From Tepidimonas sediminis (GTDB taxonomy: Bacteria > Pseudomonadota > Gammaproteobacteria > Burkholderiales > Burkholderiaceae_C), in assembly GCF_007556605.1 (NCBI RefSeq), contig NZ_VJND01000001.1:355714-419713 (forward strand): a DNA stretch of 64,000 nucleotides. The letters are read 5' to 3'. Below, piece by piece: positions 54,001 to 63,128 of the stretch. A program made the translations under genes and the position numbers. The notes under the pieces were generated by a model. The model was not told where the DNA came from. It did no database searches and saw only the letters and a program-made list of their open reading frames with translations. Numbering within the stretch: position 1 is the first letter of the stretch; each line of letters begins with the position of its first letter.

Positions 54001-54616
54001 CCAGCTGACCGTGCAGCTCGCGCAGGATGTCCTCCACGCGCGTCAGGTTGTCGCGCGTATCGGCCAGGCGGTGCGCGGTCTCACGCCGGCGCTCCTTGTA
54101 CTTGGAGACGCCGGCAGCCTCCTCCAGGAACAGGCGCAGTTCCTCCGGGCGGCTCTCGATGATGCGGCTGATCGTGCCCTGACCGATGATGGCGTAGGCG
54201 CGCGGTCCCAGGCCCGTGCCCATGAACACGTCCTGCACGTCACGGCGGCGCACGGGCTGGTTGTTGATGAAGTAGCTGCTGGTGCCGTCGCGCGTCAGCA
54301 CGCGGCGCACCGCGATCTCGGTGTACTGATTCCAGGGACCGCCGGCGCGACGCGCGCCGTTGTCGAACACCAGCTCGACGCTGGCGCGCTGCGCCGGCTT
54401 GCGCGTGGTGGTGCCGTTGAAGATGACGTCCTGCATGGACTCGCCGCGCAGCTCGCTGGCCTTGGACTCGCCCAGCACCCAGCGCACGGCGTCCATGATG
54501 TTGGATTTGCCGCAGCCGTTGGGACCGACCACGCCCACGAGCTGTCCCGGCAGCTGGATCGTGGTCGGCTCGGCAAACGACTTGAACCCGGAGAGCTTGA
54601 TGGTCTGCAGACGCAC
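51083..54616 (-). CDS. smc: Chromosome partition protein SMC
   Basis: Condensin ATPase of 1177 aa. The N-terminal head has GFKSFAEPT and Walker A GPNGCGKSN (K37). Two long coiled-coil arms (about 170-500 and 660-1010, rich in Gln/Glu/Ala/Arg) flank a hinge (about 505-650). The C-terminal head carries the signature LLSGGEKALTAIALVFA near 1076 and Walker B PFCLLDEVDAPLDD. The start is GTG 54616 by conservation. It is divergent from dapC and overlaps zipA by 4 bases. Confidence 0.96.
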   Translation of the reverse strand: MRLQTIKLSGFKSFAEPTTIQLPGQLVGVVGPNGCGKSNIMDAVRWVLGESKASELRGESMQDVIFNGTTTRKPAQRASVELVFDNGARRAGGPWNQYTEIAVRRVLTRDGTSSYFINNQPVRRRDVQDVFMGTGLGPRAYAIIGQGTISRIIESRPEELRLFLEEAAGVSKYKERRRETAHRLADTRDNLTRVEDILRELHGQLERLQAQAEVAQRYRELQQRLVRRQQQLAWLKAHEAEQQRDRVRAEGRQAAVALERHAATLRQVEAELAELRQAQAAAADALHQAQAGVYEAGAEVARLQAEIRFAAEGRRQAQQRAEALQAQLAQWDEHAARAAEEEAALQAQQEEAAAEAQRLAAQLEELDPRLEALQQAERRADATLQQWRERVHELQRRLSALAAEQRSLQEQRRAAEARHERCRQQARQAEAPDPRHLQHWQAEETQAAEALAQAQARLQELQAALPQAEQARADAETSARDEARREAELQARLTALRALQDKLQTDDRLQPWLRAQGLQGLAALWHHLPSDTGWETALEAALRERVRALPVQGLDALAGLQQDPPPARLAFYATPAAASAPPAPPAPAGCVPLVDHLRLHDAGLHAVLADWLHGCWAVEDLGTALRARAALGPGQRIYTPQGHGVGRQDVVFYAADEPQAGLLARAHELEQLERAARAQALVHEQARAAQQRAQARLAELQAAIEAARRELAQAQQRHHGAQLERLRAEQRAREAAQHHERLQADLTEVEALLEALAGRATEAEARFEALDLELAEAQGALARAEDEAAAAQHALQQVREQQRALERRVQEADFVRRSLAQRHEELRRAQATAAAQRRQLGEELAALQAQLRQHDDGQAQGALEQALQRHHDAEARLAACRSRHDEVAARLRAADEQRLRTERELEPLRQRIVELQLQEQAAELARQQHAQALAEAGADPQAVADSIAADGVRAASLPGEIERLQRDIAALGAVNLAALEELGAAREREQFLRQQSDDLRQAIATLEDAIRRIDQETRDLLAKTFHTVNEHFGRMFPELFGGGQARLIMTGEEILDAGVQVMAQPPGKRNQTIHLLSGGEKALTAIALVFAIFQLNPAPFCLLDEVDAPLDDANTERYARLVTRMSRDTQFLFISHNRIAMEMAQQLVGVTMQEQGVSRIVAVDLQQAVSMMDNATP

Positions 54617-54624
54617 GGGGCGCT

Positions 54625-54630
54625 AGTGTA
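54625..54630 (-). promoter_or_regulatory. -10 element placed for a leaderless smc transcript
   Basis: Minus-strand TACACT, then AGCGCCCC, then GTG at 54616; no Shine-Dalgarno. It lies in the 52-base gap shared with dapC. Confidence 0.45.
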
Positions 54631-54654
54631 CGGGGACAGGGGGGCGTGAGCCGC

Positions 54655-54660
54655 TACCAT
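54655..54660 (+). promoter_or_regulatory. -10 element placed for a leaderless dapC transcript
   Basis: TACCAT, then TGCGCCCC, then ATG at 54669; no Shine-Dalgarno. The spacing and discriminator closely mirror the divergent smc promoter 25 bases away. Confidence 0.45.
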
Positions 54661-54668
54661 TGCGCCCC

Positions 54669-55898
54669 ATGACGTTTGCCGGCAATCCTCTGCTGCAGCG
54701 CCTGCAGCCCTACCCGTTCGAGCGCCTGCGCGCGCTGACCGCCGACCTCACGCCGAACCCGGCCCTGCGGCCGATCAACCTCGGCATCGGCGAGCCGCGC
54801 CACCCGACGCCGGCGGTGCTCAAGGACGCGCTGCACGCCGCCATCGAGGCCGAAGGGGGGCTGTCGGCCTACCCTGCCACGGCCGGCACCCCGGCGCTGC
54901 GGCAGGCGTGCGCGGACTGGCTGGCGCGGCGCTACGGCGTCGAGGTCGATGCGGCCACGCAGGTGTTGCCGACGCTGGGCTCGCGCGAGGCGCTGTTCGC
55001 GCTGGCGCAGGTGGTGCTGGATCCGCGTGCGTTCGCCGGCGGGCCCGAACCGGTGGTGGTCTGCCCCAATCCTTTCTATCAGATCTATGAAGGGGCGGCG
55101 CTGCTGGCCGGCGCCACGCCGTGGTATGCCAACTGCGAGCCGGCGCGCAACTTCGCCACCGACTGGGAGGGCGTGCCGCCCGAGGTGTGGGCGCGCACGC
55201 GGCTGGTCTACGCCTGCTCGCCCGGCAACCCCACCGGCGCGGTGATGACGCTGGAGGAGTGGGCGCGGCTGTTCGAACTCAGCGACCGCCACGGCTTCGT
55301 CATCGCCAGCGACGAGTGCTACAGCGAGATCTACTTCGGCGACGAGCCCCCTCTGGGTGCACTGCAGGCGGCCTGGCGGCTGGGGCGGCGCCGCTTCGAG
55401 CGGCTGATCATGCTGACCAGCCTCTCCAAGCGCAGCAACGCACCGGGCCTGCGCAGCGGCTTCGTCGCCGGCGATGCCGACCTGATCCGCGCGTTCACCC
55501 TCTATCGCACTTACCACGGCAGCGCGATGAGCCTGGCGGTGCAGCGCGCCAGCGCCGCGGCCTGGGCCGACGAGGGGCACGTCGAGGCCAACCGCCGGCT
55601 CTACCGCGCCAAGTTCGAGCGCGTCACGCCGATGCTGGCCGAGGTGATGGACGTGCGCTTGCCCGATGCGGGCTTTTACCTCTGGGCCGGGGTGCCGGCG
55701 CGCTTCGGCGGCGATGACGCCGCCTTCGCGCGCGAGCTGCTGGCCCAATACAATGTGACGGTGTTGCCGGGCCGATTCCTGGCGCGCACGCACCAGGGCC
55801 GCAACCCCGGGGCCGGCCGGGTGCGGCTGGCGCTGGTGGCCGGCCTGGACGAATGCGTCGAGGCCGCCGAGCGCATCGTGCGCTGCGCGCGCGGCTGA
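54669..55898 (+). CDS. dapC: N-succinyldiaminopimelate aminotransferase
   Basis: PLP aminotransferase of 409 aa in the succinylase branch of lysine/diaminopimelate synthesis. It begins [20 protein letters not shown], typical of proteobacterial Dap[12 protein letters not shown] and the PLP lysine in [16 protein letters not shown] are present. Assignment is firm because dapD and dapE follow on the same strand. ATG 54669 is used; a possible upstream TTG would lie in the promoter. Confidence 0.94.
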   Translation: MTFAGNPLLQRLQPYPFERLRALTADLTPNPALRPINLGIGEPRHPTPAVLKDALHAAIEAEGGLSAYPATAGTPALRQACADWLARRYGVEVDAATQVLPTLGSREALFALAQVVLDPRAFAGGPEPVVVCPNPFYQIYEGAALLAGATPWYANCEPARNFATDWEGVPPEVWARTRLVYACSPGNPTGAVMTLEEWARLFELSDRHGFVIASDECYSEIYFGDEPPLGALQAAWRLGRRRFERLIMLTSLSKRSNAPGLRSGFVAGDADLIRAFTLYRTYHGSAMSLAVQRASAAAWADEGHVEANRRLYRAKFERVTPMLAEVMDVRLPDAGFYLWAGVPARFGGDDAAFARELLAQYNVTVLPGRFLARTHQGRNPGAGRVRLALVAGLDECVEAAERIVRCARG

Positions 55899-55950
55899 TC
55901 CGGCGTTTTCCCTTGTCCACGACGACCTCCAGACCCCGACGACCTTCACC

Positions 55951-56775
55951 ATGACCGACCAACTGCAACGCATCATCGAAAACGCCTGGGACAACCGCGC
56001 GCAGCTCGGCGCCGGCAGCGCCCCGAAGGAGGTCGTGGAGGCGGTCGAGCACGTCATCGCCGAGCTCGACGCCGGGCGCCTGCGCGTGGCCACGCGCCAC
56101 GGGGTCGGCCAGTGGACGGTGCACCAGTGGATCAAGAAGGCGGTGCTGCTGAGTTTCCGGCTGCGCGACAACGAACTGATGCGCGCCGGCGACCTCGCCT
56201 TCTTCGACAAGGTGCCGACCAAGTTCGGCGGCATGGGGCCGCAGGAGCTGGCCGCCAGCGGCGTGCGCGTCGTGCCGCCGGCGGTGGCGCGCCGTGGCAG
56301 TTACATCGCCAAGGGCGCGATCCTGATGCCGAGCTACGTCAACATCGGTGCCTACGTCGACGAGGGCACGATGGTGGACACCTGGGCCACGGTCGGCTCG
56401 TGCGCCCAGGTCGGCAAGAACGTGCACCTCTCGGGCGGCGTGGGGCTGGGCGGCGTGCTGGAGCCGCTGCAGGCCAACCCCACCATCATCGAGGACAATT
56501 GCTTCATCGGCGCGCGCTCCGAGATCGTCGAGGGCGTCATCGTCGAGGAAAACTCCGTCATCTCGATGGGCGTCTACATCGGCCAGAGCACGCCGATCTA
56601 CGACCGCACCACGGGAGAGATCCTCTACGGGCGCGTGCCGGCCGGCTCGGTGGTCATCAGCGGCAGCCTGCCCAAGGACGGCGGCAAGTACAGCCTCTAC
56701 GCCGCCATCATCGTCAAGCGCGTGGACGCGCAGACGCGCGCCAAGACCAGCCTCAACGAGCTGCTGCGCGACTGA
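55951..56775 (+). CDS. dapD: Tetrahydrodipicolinate N-succinyltransferase
   Basis: Trimeric left-handed beta-helix acyltransferase of 274 aa, the step before DapC. The N-terminal helical domain begins [20 protein letters not shown], and hexapeptide repeats run from about residue 105 to 220 ([40 protein letters not shown]). The C-terminal arm ends [11 protein letters not shown]. It follows dapC by 52 bases. Confidence 0.97.
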   Translation: MTDQLQRIIENAWDNRAQLGAGSAPKEVVEAVEHVIAELDAGRLRVATRHGVGQWTVHQWIKKAVLLSFRLRDNELMRAGDLAFFDKVPTKFGGMGPQELAASGVRVVPPAVARRGSYIAKGAILMPSYVNIGAYVDEGTMVDTWATVGSCAQVGKNVHLSGGVGLGGVLEPLQANPTIIEDNCFIGARSEIVEGVIVEENSVISMGVYIGQSTPIYDRTTGEILYGRVPAGSVVISGSLPKDGGKYSLYAAIIVKRVDAQTRAKTSLNELLRD

Positions 56776-56815
56776 AACCCGCCCTGCGCGTCACACCCCG
56801 AGGGAGACTCCGGCG

Positions 56816-57973
56816 ATGGGCCCGATGGAGCAGCTGCTGCGGCTGATGGCGGAGAAGAAGGCCTCCGACATCTACCTGTCGGCCTCCTCGCCCGTGCTGA
56901 TCAAGATCAACGGCGTGACCATGCCGGTCAACGCCCAGCCGCTGCCGGCCGACGGCCCCTACCGGCTGCTGGCGGAGGTGGTCAAGCCGGAGCACCTGCG
57001 GGAGTACGACGAGACCGGCGAGCTCAACATCGCCATCCCGATGCAGGACGTCGGGCGCTTTCGCATCAGCGCGATGCGCCAGCGCGGCACCTGCGCGGTG
57101 GTGGTGCGCTTCATCAGCGGCCAGATCCCCAAGGTCAGCGAGCTCGGCATCCCGCCGGTGCTGACGCAGATGATCATGGCCAAGCGCGGCCTGATGCTGG
57201 TGGTGGGTGCCACCGGCTCGGGCAAGAGCACGACGCTGGCCGCGCTGCTGGACCATCGCAACGAGCACACCAGCGGCCACATCCTCACCATCGAGGATCC
57301 GATCGAGTACCTGTTCAAGAACAAGAAGAGCGTGGTCAACCAGCGCGAGGTCGGCACCGACACCGCCTCGCTCAACGTCGCGCTGAAGAATGCGCTGCGC
57401 CAGGCGCCCGACGTCATCCTGATCGGCGAGATCCGCGACCGCGAGACGATGTCGCAGGCGATCGCCTACGCGCAGTCGGGCCACCTGGTGCTGGCCACGC
57501 TGCACGCCAACAACAGTTACCAGGCGCTCAACCGCATCCTCAACTTCTATCCCGTCGAGGTGCGGCCGACCATGCTCAACGACCTGGCCTCGTCGCTGAA
57601 GGCGATCGTCTCGCAGCGGCTGCTGCGCACGGTGGATGGCGGGCGCACGCCGGCGGTGGAGGTGCTGGTCAACACGCGCCTGATCAGCGAGCTGATCGAG
57701 AAGGCCGACTTCTTCGGCGTGCGCGAGGCGCTGGAAAAGTCCATGGCCGAGGAGTCGCAGACCTTCGAGGCCGATCTGGCGCGGCTGATCCTGGCCGGGC
57801 GCATCACGCGCGAGGAGGGGCTGGCCTACGCCGACTCGCCGACCAACCTGCTGTGGCGGCTGCAGAACGACGACCGCGCCCGTGCGCTGGCACAGACCGC
57901 CGTCGCCCCGCCTGCCGAGCCCGGCCAAGGCGGGGGGCCGTCGTTCGAGGGCTTCCTGCCGCCCAAGATCTGA
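56816..57973 (+). CDS. PilT/PilU-family type IV pilus retraction ATPase (PilU-like)
   Basis: Hexameric secretion ATPase of 385 aa. Walker [10 protein letters not shown], Asp box [10 protein letters not shown], Walker [13 protein letters not shown] and His box [13 protein letters not shown] are intact. The N terminus [20 protein letters not shown] and the FYPVEVRP and YADSPTNL stretches resemble PilU more than PilT. It sits between dapD and dapE with no other pilus gene, a conserved oddity of this order, and is probably a paralogue of the main pilT-pilU pair. GGAG lies 9 bases before ATG 56816. Confidence 0.9.
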   Translation: MGPMEQLLRLMAEKKASDIYLSASSPVLIKINGVTMPVNAQPLPADGPYRLLAEVVKPEHLREYDETGELNIAIPMQDVGRFRISAMRQRGTCAVVVRFISGQIPKVSELGIPPVLTQMIMAKRGLMLVVGATGSGKSTTLAALLDHRNEHTSGHILTIEDPIEYLFKNKKSVVNQREVGTDTASLNVALKNALRQAPDVILIGEIRDRETMSQAIAYAQSGHLVLATLHANNSYQALNRILNFYPVEVRPTMLNDLASSLKAIVSQRLLRTVDGGRTPAVEVLVNTRLISELIEKADFFGVREALEKSMAEESQTFEADLARLILAGRITREEGLAYADSPTNLLWRLQNDDRARALAQTAVAPPAEPGQGGGPSFEGFLPPKI

Positions 57974-58017
57974 TCTGCGCGCGCCCCGGCCAGCCGGGCA
58001 CCCCGACAAGAACCGCC

Positions 58018-59184
58018 ATGACCGACACCCTTGCCCTGGCCGCGGAGCTGATCCGCCGCCCCTCCGTCACCCCCGACGACGCGGGCTGCCAGGCGCTGCT
58101 GGCCGCGCGGCTGCGGGCGCTGGGTTTCGCCTGCGAGACGATGGCCAGCGGGCCGGACGACTTTCGCGTCACCAACCTGTGGGCGCTGCGGCCCGGGGCC
58201 GGCCCCGACGCGCCGGTGCTGGTGTTCGCCGGCCACACCGACGTGGTGCCGCCGGGACCTCTGGATCGCTGGACGAGCGACCCGTTCGAGCCCGCCGTGC
58301 GCGACGGCTGCCTGTGGGGCCGCGGCGCCAGCGACATGAAGGGGTCGCTGGCGGCGATGGTGGTGGCGTGCGAGCGCTTCCTCGCGCAACGGCCCGAGGC
58401 GCCGCTGGCGATCGGCTTCCTGCTCACCAGCGACGAGGAAGGTCCGGCGCGCGACGGCACGGTGGTGGTGTGCGAGGCGCTGCGCGCGCGCGGCCAGCGG
58501 CTGGACTGGTGCATCGTCGGCGAGCCCACCAGCGTGCGGCGCACCGGTGACATGATCAAGAACGGCCGCCGCGGCACGATGAGCGGAAGGCTCACCGTCA
58601 AGGGCATCCAGGGCCACATCGCCTACCCGCATCTGGCGCGCAACCCGATCCACCTGCTGGCCCCGGCGCTGGCCGAGCTGGTGCAGACGCGCTGGGACGA
58701 CGGCGACGCGTACTTTCAGCCGACCAGCTGGCAGGTCAGCAACGTGCACGGCGGCACCGGCGCCAGCAACGTCATCCCCGGCAGCGTCACGCTGGACTTC
58801 AACTTCCGCTTCGGTCCGGCCTCCAGCGTGGAGAGCCTGCAGGCGCGCGTGGCGGCGATCTTGGCGCGGCACGGCCTGCGCGCGGGCGAAGACTATGCCC
58901 TCGACTGGACGGTAGGGGGACTGCCGTTCCTGACGCCGCGGGGCCCGCTGGTGGAGGCAGTGTCGGCCGCCATCCACGACGTCACCGGGTCGAGGCCGGA
59001 GCTGTCGACCTCCGGCGGCACCAGCGACGGGCGCTTCATCGCACGCATCTGCCCCGAGGTCGTCGAACTGGGCCCGCCCAACGCCTCGATCCACAAGGTC
59101 GACGAGCACATCGCGCTCGAGGACCTGGAGGCGTTGACCGCCATCTATCAGCGCGTGTTGCAGCGGCTGGCAGGAGAAGCGTGA
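58018..59184 (+). CDS. dapE: Succinyl-diaminopimelate desuccinylase
   Basis: Dinuclear zinc M20 hydrolase of 388 aa releasing LL-diaminopimelate. Metal ligands are seen in [37 protein letters not shown] and the C-terminal SIHKVDEHI; the dimerisation domain contains [14 protein letters not shown]. The stop overlaps the GTG/ATG region of prmB. It completes dapC-dapD-dapE. Confidence 0.96.
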   Translation: MTDTLALAAELIRRPSVTPDDAGCQALLAARLRALGFACETMASGPDDFRVTNLWALRPGAGPDAPVLVFAGHTDVVPPGPLDRWTSDPFEPAVRDGCLWGRGASDMKGSLAAMVVACERFLAQRPEAPLAIGFLLTSDEEGPARDGTVVVCEALRARGQRLDWCIVGEPTSVRRTGDMIKNGRRGTMSGRLTVKGIQGHIAYPHLARNPIHLLAPALAELVQTRWDDGDAYFQPTSWQVSNVHGGTGASNVIPGSVTLDFNFRFGPASSVESLQARVAAILARHGLRAGEDYALDWTVGGLPFLTPRGPLVEAVSAAIHDVTGSRPELSTSGGTSDGRFIARICPEVVELGPPNASIHKVDEHIALEDLEALTAIYQRVLQRLAGEA

Positions 59185-60113
59185 TGGCGGCGGCGACGCT
59201 GGGCGAACTGCTTGCCGAGGCCGAGCGGCGGCTGACCGAGGCGGGCGTCAGCTTCGGCCACGGTACCACCTGTGCGCGTGACGAGGCGGCCTGGCTGGTG
59301 CTGTGGCGGCTCGGGCTGCCGCTCGACACGGACCTCGAGACCGAGGGCGCGCGCACGGTGGACGAGGCCGGGGCCTCGGCGGTGCGCGCCCTGATCGAGG
59401 AACGCATCCGCACGCGCAAGCCCGCCGCCTACCTGACCGGCGAGGCGTGGCTGCAGGGGGTGCCGTTTGACGTCGACGAGCGCGTGATCGTGCCACGCAG
59501 CCTGATCGCCGAGATCATCGCCGCGGCGCCGCAGGCCGACGCGATCGACCCGTGGCTGGGCGCGCATACGCGCCGGGTGCTGGACCTGTGCACCGGCAAC
59601 GGGTCGCTGGCGGTGCTGGCGGCGCTGGCCTGGCCCGACGTCACGGTGGACGCCAGCGACGTCAGCGCCGACGCGCTGGAAGTGGCCGCCCGCAACGTCG
59701 CGCGCCACGGGCTGCAGGACCGCATCCGGCTGTGGCAGTCCGACGGTTGGTGTGACCTCGACGGGCGCTGGGACCTGATCCTGTGCAATCCTCCCTACGT
59801 CAACCGTGCCAGCATGGCGACGCTGCCTCCTGAATACCGCGCCGAGCCGGCGCTGGCGCTGGACGGTGGCGACGACGGCATGGACTTCGTACGCCACCTG
59901 CTGGCGCGCGCCGCGGACCACATGGAGGAGGATGCCGTGCTGGTGCTGGAGATCGGCCACGAGCGCGCGCACTTCGAGGCGGTGTTTCCGACGCTGGCGG
60001 TGGAGTGGCTGCACACCAGCGCGGGGCCGGATGCAGTGCTGCTCATCACCCGTGCGGCGCTGCAGGCCGCGCATGCCGACCTGCCCCCCGACCCCAAGCG
60101 CTGCGCCCCATGA
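59184..60113 (+). CDS. prmB: Ribosomal protein L3 glutamine methyltransferase
   Basis: SAM-dependent N5-glutamine methyltransferase of 309 aa. Motif I is VLDLCTGNGSLAVLAAL and the catalytic NPPY begins at N202 (LILCNPPYVN). The N-terminal helical domain and RKPAAYLTGEAWLQGVPF match PrmB, whose substrate is uL3, rather than PrmC. AGGAG 7 bases upstream favours ATG 59184 over GTG 59181. The stop overlaps the yheS ATG (ATGA). Confidence 0.94.
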   Translation: MAAATLGELLAEAERRLTEAGVSFGHGTTCARDEAAWLVLWRLGLPLDTDLETEGARTVDEAGASAVRALIEERIRTRKPAAYLTGEAWLQGVPFDVDERVIVPRSLIAEIIAAAPQADAIDPWLGAHTRRVLDLCTGNGSLAVLAALAWPDVTVDASDVSADALEVAARNVARHGLQDRIRLWQSDGWCDLDGRWDLILCNPPYVNRASMATLPPEYRAEPALALDGGDDGMDFVRHLLARAADHMEEDAVLVLEIGHERAHFEAVFPTLAVEWLHTSAGPDAVLLITRAALQAAHADLPPDPKRCAP

Positions 60114-62110
60114 TCGTGCTGCGCGAGGTCACGCTGCGCCGCGGCGCCAAGGTGGTGCTGGAGCGCGCCAGCGTCACGCTGCACGCCGGCGAGAAGGTCG
60201 GCCTGGTCGGCCGCAACGGCGCCGGCAAGTCCAGCCTCTTCGGCCTGCTGCTCGGCGAGCTGCACGAGGACGCCGGCGAGCTGCAGCGCCCGCGCGGCTG
60301 GCGCATCGCCCACGTCGCGCAGACGATGCCCGACGGCACGCAGCCGGCCACCGCGTTCGTGCTGGAAGGCGATGCCCCGCTCGTCGAGGCACGGGCGGCG
60401 CTGGCCGCCGCCGAGGCCGCCGGCGACGGCGAGGCGATCGCGCTGGCGCACGCGCGGCTGGCCGACGCCGGCGCGCACGACGCCGAAGCGCGCGCTCAGG
60501 CGCTGCTGCTCGGACTGGGGTTTGCCCCGCAGGAGCTGCAGCGGCCGGTGGGCGACTTCTCCGGCGGCTGGCGCATGCGGCTGCAGCTGGCGCGCGCGCT
60601 GATGTGCCCGAGCGACCTGCTGCTGCTGGATGAGCCGACCAACCACCTCGACCTCGACGCGCTGGTGTGGCTGGAGAGCTGGCTGCAGCGCTATGCGGGC
60701 ACGCTGATCGTCATCAGCCACGACCGCGAGTTCCTGGACGCCGTCACGCGCGTCACGCTGCACCTGGAAGGCGGGCGGCTGATGCGCTACGCCGGCGGCT
60801 ACAGCGCGTTCGAGGAACAGCGCGCGCAGCAGCTGGCGCAGCAGCAGGCCGCCTTCGAGCGGCAGCAGGCCCGCATCGCCCATCTGCAGCGCTTCGTCGA
60901 GCGCTTCCGCGCCAAGGCCACCAAGGCTCGCCAGGCGCAAAGTCGCCTGAAGGCGCTGGCGCGCCTGGAACGCGTCGCGCCGGTGCTGGCCGAAGCCGAG
61001 TTCAGCTTCGAATTCGCCGATCCGGGCCCGCCGCCCAACCCCCTGCTGGTGCTGCACGACGTCAGCGCCGGCTACCGCGACGCCGCCAGCGGCGAGGCCC
61101 TGCCGATCGTGCGGGAGGTGCGCATCGGCGTCCTGCCGGGGCAGCGCATCGGCATCCTGGGGGCCAACGGTCAGGGCAAGTCCACGCTCGTCAAGACGCT
61201 GGCCGGCGTGCTGCCGCCGCTGCACGGTCGTCGGCAGACCGGCCGCGGGCTGCGCATCGGTTACTTCGCGCAGCACGAACTGGACGTGCTGCGCGCCGAC
61301 GAGACGCCGCTGGAGCACCTGCAGCGGCTGGCGCGCGAGGCAGAGGCGGCCGGCACCCTGCCGCCGGGGCAGTCCACCCGCGAAGTGGACCTGCGCGGCT
61401 TCCTTGGCAGTTTCCAGTTCGGCGGCGAGGCCGCGCTGCAGCCGGTGGGCACGATGAGCGGCGGCGAGAAGGCGCGCCTGGTGCTGGCGCTGCTGGTGTG
61501 GCAGCGCCCCAACCTGCTGCTGCTCGATGAGCCGACCAACCACCTCGACCTCGTCACGCGGGAGGCGCTGGCGGTGGCGCTCAACGGTTTCGAAGGAGCG
61601 GTGCTGCTGGTCAGCCACGACCGGGCGCTGCTGCGCGCCGTCTGCGAGACGTTCTGGCTGGTGGCGGGCGGCCGGCTGCAGCCGTTCGAGGGTGACCTGG
61701 ACGATTACCAGCGCCACCTGCTGGAGGTGGCGCGCCAGCGGCGCGAAACCCTCGACACGCAACGGGCACGGGCCGCCGTGGCCGCCACCGGGGCCGCCGC
61801 GGCACGTGGCGAGGCTGGCCTGTCGCCGCAGGAGCGCCGCCGGCTGCAGGCGCAGCAGCGCCAGCGCCTGGCCGAGCGGCTGCGTCCGCATCAGCGCGAG
61901 CAGCAGGCGCTGGAGGCGCGCATGGCCGCGCTGCAGGCCGAGCAGGCCGAGCTGCAGGAGACGCTGGCCAGCCTGCGCGACGGCGCCGCGATCGCCGAGG
62001 CGGGCCGGCGGCTGAAGGCGGTGGAGGCGGAACTGGCCACCGCCGAGGAACGCTGGCTGGCGCTGGCCGAGACAATCGACGCGCTGCAGCGTGAGGCCGA
62101 TCACGCCTGA
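60110..62110 (+). CDS. yheS: ABC-F family ATPase YheS
   Basis: Ribosome-associated twin-ABC protein of 666 aa with no membrane domain. ABC1 has GRNGAGKSS, FSGGWRMRLQLARAL and LLLLDEPTNHLDLDALVWLE. An interdomain arm follows with RFRAKATKARQAQSR, and ABC2 has GANGQGKST, MSGGEKARLVLALLVW and a second DEPTNHLDL. A C-terminal coiled coil runs from about 550. The sequence tracks E. coli YheS closely, including MIV at the start. Such proteins act on the ribosomal E site. It overlaps prmB. Confidence 0.94.
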   Translation: MIVLREVTLRRGAKVVLERASVTLHAGEKVGLVGRNGAGKSSLFGLLLGELHEDAGELQRPRGWRIAHVAQTMPDGTQPATAFVLEGDAPLVEARAALAAAEAAGDGEAIALAHARLADAGAHDAEARAQALLLGLGFAPQELQRPVGDFSGGWRMRLQLARALMCPSDLLLLDEPTNHLDLDALVWLESWLQRYAGTLIVISHDREFLDAVTRVTLHLEGGRLMRYAGGYSAFEEQRAQQLAQQQAAFERQQARIAHLQRFVERFRAKATKARQAQSRLKALARLERVAPVLAEAEFSFEFADPGPPPNPLLVLHDVSAGYRDAASGEALPIVREVRIGVLPGQRIGILGANGQGKSTLVKTLAGVLPPLHGRRQTGRGLRIGYFAQHELDVLRADETPLEHLQRLAREAEAAGTLPPGQSTREVDLRGFLGSFQFGGEAALQPVGTMSGGEKARLVLALLVWQRPNLLLLDEPTNHLDLVTREALAVALNGFEGAVLLVSHDRALLRAVCETFWLVAGGRLQPFEGDLDDYQRHLLEVARQRRETLDTQRARAAVAATGAAAARGEAGLSPQERRRLQAQQRQRLAERLRPHQREQQALEARMAALQAEQAELQETLASLRDGAAIAEAGRRLKAVEAELATAEERWLALAETIDALQREADHA

Positions 62111-62122
62111 GCAGGCCCCCCG

Positions 62123-63085
62123 ATGGATCGTCCGGCCTCCGACGCCCTGCCCCCGTTGCCCGCGGCCTTCACGGCGCTGCTGGACGCGGTCATCCCGGCC
62201 GAGCACCGTCCGATGGTGGAGGCGAGCTACGTCGAGCCCAAGGACGTCGTCGTGCGGCACAACCCGCTCCACGGTACCCCGTTGGCGCTGGCCGAACGGG
62301 CGCTCGGTGCCCTCGGGGCCGAGCCGCTGCCCGGCGTCGAAGGCGTCTGGCGCGTGCCGGCGGCTGCACGCGCGGCCCTGACCCACCATCCGCTCGTCGG
62401 GCAGGGTGCGCTCGCCATCCAGGGCGCAGCCAGCCAGGCCGCGGTGTGGGCGCTGGACCCGAAGCCGGGCGAGGAGATCCTCGACCTGGCCGCCGCGCCT
62501 GGGGGCAAGACCGCGCTGATCGCGGCCCGCATGGGCAACCGCGGCCGCATCGCGGCGGTGGAGCCGCTGCGCGCGCGCTTCTTTCGCCTCAAGGCCAACC
62601 TGCAGCGGCTGGGCGTGACGTGCGCGCAGCTCTACCTGAAGGACGGCACGCAGGTCGGGCGGCTGGTGCCGCAGCGCTTCGAGCGCGTGCTGCTGGATGC
62701 GCCGTGCTCCTCGGAAGCGCAGTTCACCCGGCTCGATCCAGCGTCGTGGGCGCACTGGAGCCCGCGCAAGGTGCGCGCCAGCGCCGCGCTGCAGGCGCGG
62801 CTGCTGCGCTCGGCGGTGCAGGCGCTCAAGCCCGGCGGGGTGCTGGTCTACAGCACCTGCTCGCTGTCGCCTGAGGAAAACGAGCTGGTGCTGGACGCGC
62901 TGCTGCGGCAGCGCGATGACCTGGCGCTGGAGGCGCTGCCGTGGCCTTGCCCGCTGCCCGCCGTGGCGGGCCTCGGCGCATGGCAAGGCAGGCCGCTGCA
63001 TCCCGATTTGCGGCTCGCCCGGCGCGTGCTGCCGAGCCGCTGGACGGATGCGTTCTTCATCGCCCGGCTGCGCAAGGCTGGCTAG
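62123..63085 (+). CDS. RsmB/NOP-family RNA m5C methyltransferase
   Basis: Class I SAM methyltransferase of 320 aa. Motif I is DLAAAPGGKTALIA, motif IV DAPCSSE (C195) and motif VI STCSLSPEENE (nucleophile C246), the two-Cys pair of RNA cytosine-5 methyltransferases. It lacks the N-terminal NusB-like domain of RsmB and the long C-terminal domain of RsmF, so the exact rRNA or tRNA site is open. It lies 12 bases after yheS, in a run with prmB. Confidence 0.92.
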   Translation: MDRPASDALPPLPAAFTALLDAVIPAEHRPMVEASYVEPKDVVVRHNPLHGTPLALAERALGALGAEPLPGVEGVWRVPAAARAALTHHPLVGQGALAIQGAASQAAVWALDPKPGEEILDLAAAPGGKTALIAARMGNRGRIAAVEPLRARFFRLKANLQRLGVTCAQLYLKDGTQVGRLVPQRFERVLLDAPCSSEAQFTRLDPASWAHWSPRKVRASAALQARLLRSAVQALKPGGVLVYSTCSLSPEENELVLDALLRQRDDLALEALPWPCPLPAVAGLGAWQGRPLHPDLRLARRVLPSRWTDAFFIARLRKAG

Positions 63086-63128
63086 CGCCAGCGGCGCTGC
63101 ACGCCGCCGCGCCGGGCCGCCCGCGCCT

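Noticed and set aside
50948..54649. A plus-strand open frame of about 1230 codons opposite zipA and smc
   Set aside because: Its Leu/Arg/Gln-rich translation mirrors the smc coiled-coil codons; no independent coding evidence.
59795..63001. A minus-strand open frame of more than 1000 codons covering prmB, yheS and the methyltransferase
   Set aside because: It is antisense to clear, conserved genes and its translation is low-complexity Arg/Ala/Gly/Gln-rich. Such frames arise in very G+C-rich DNA because stop codons are rare opposite biased codons.
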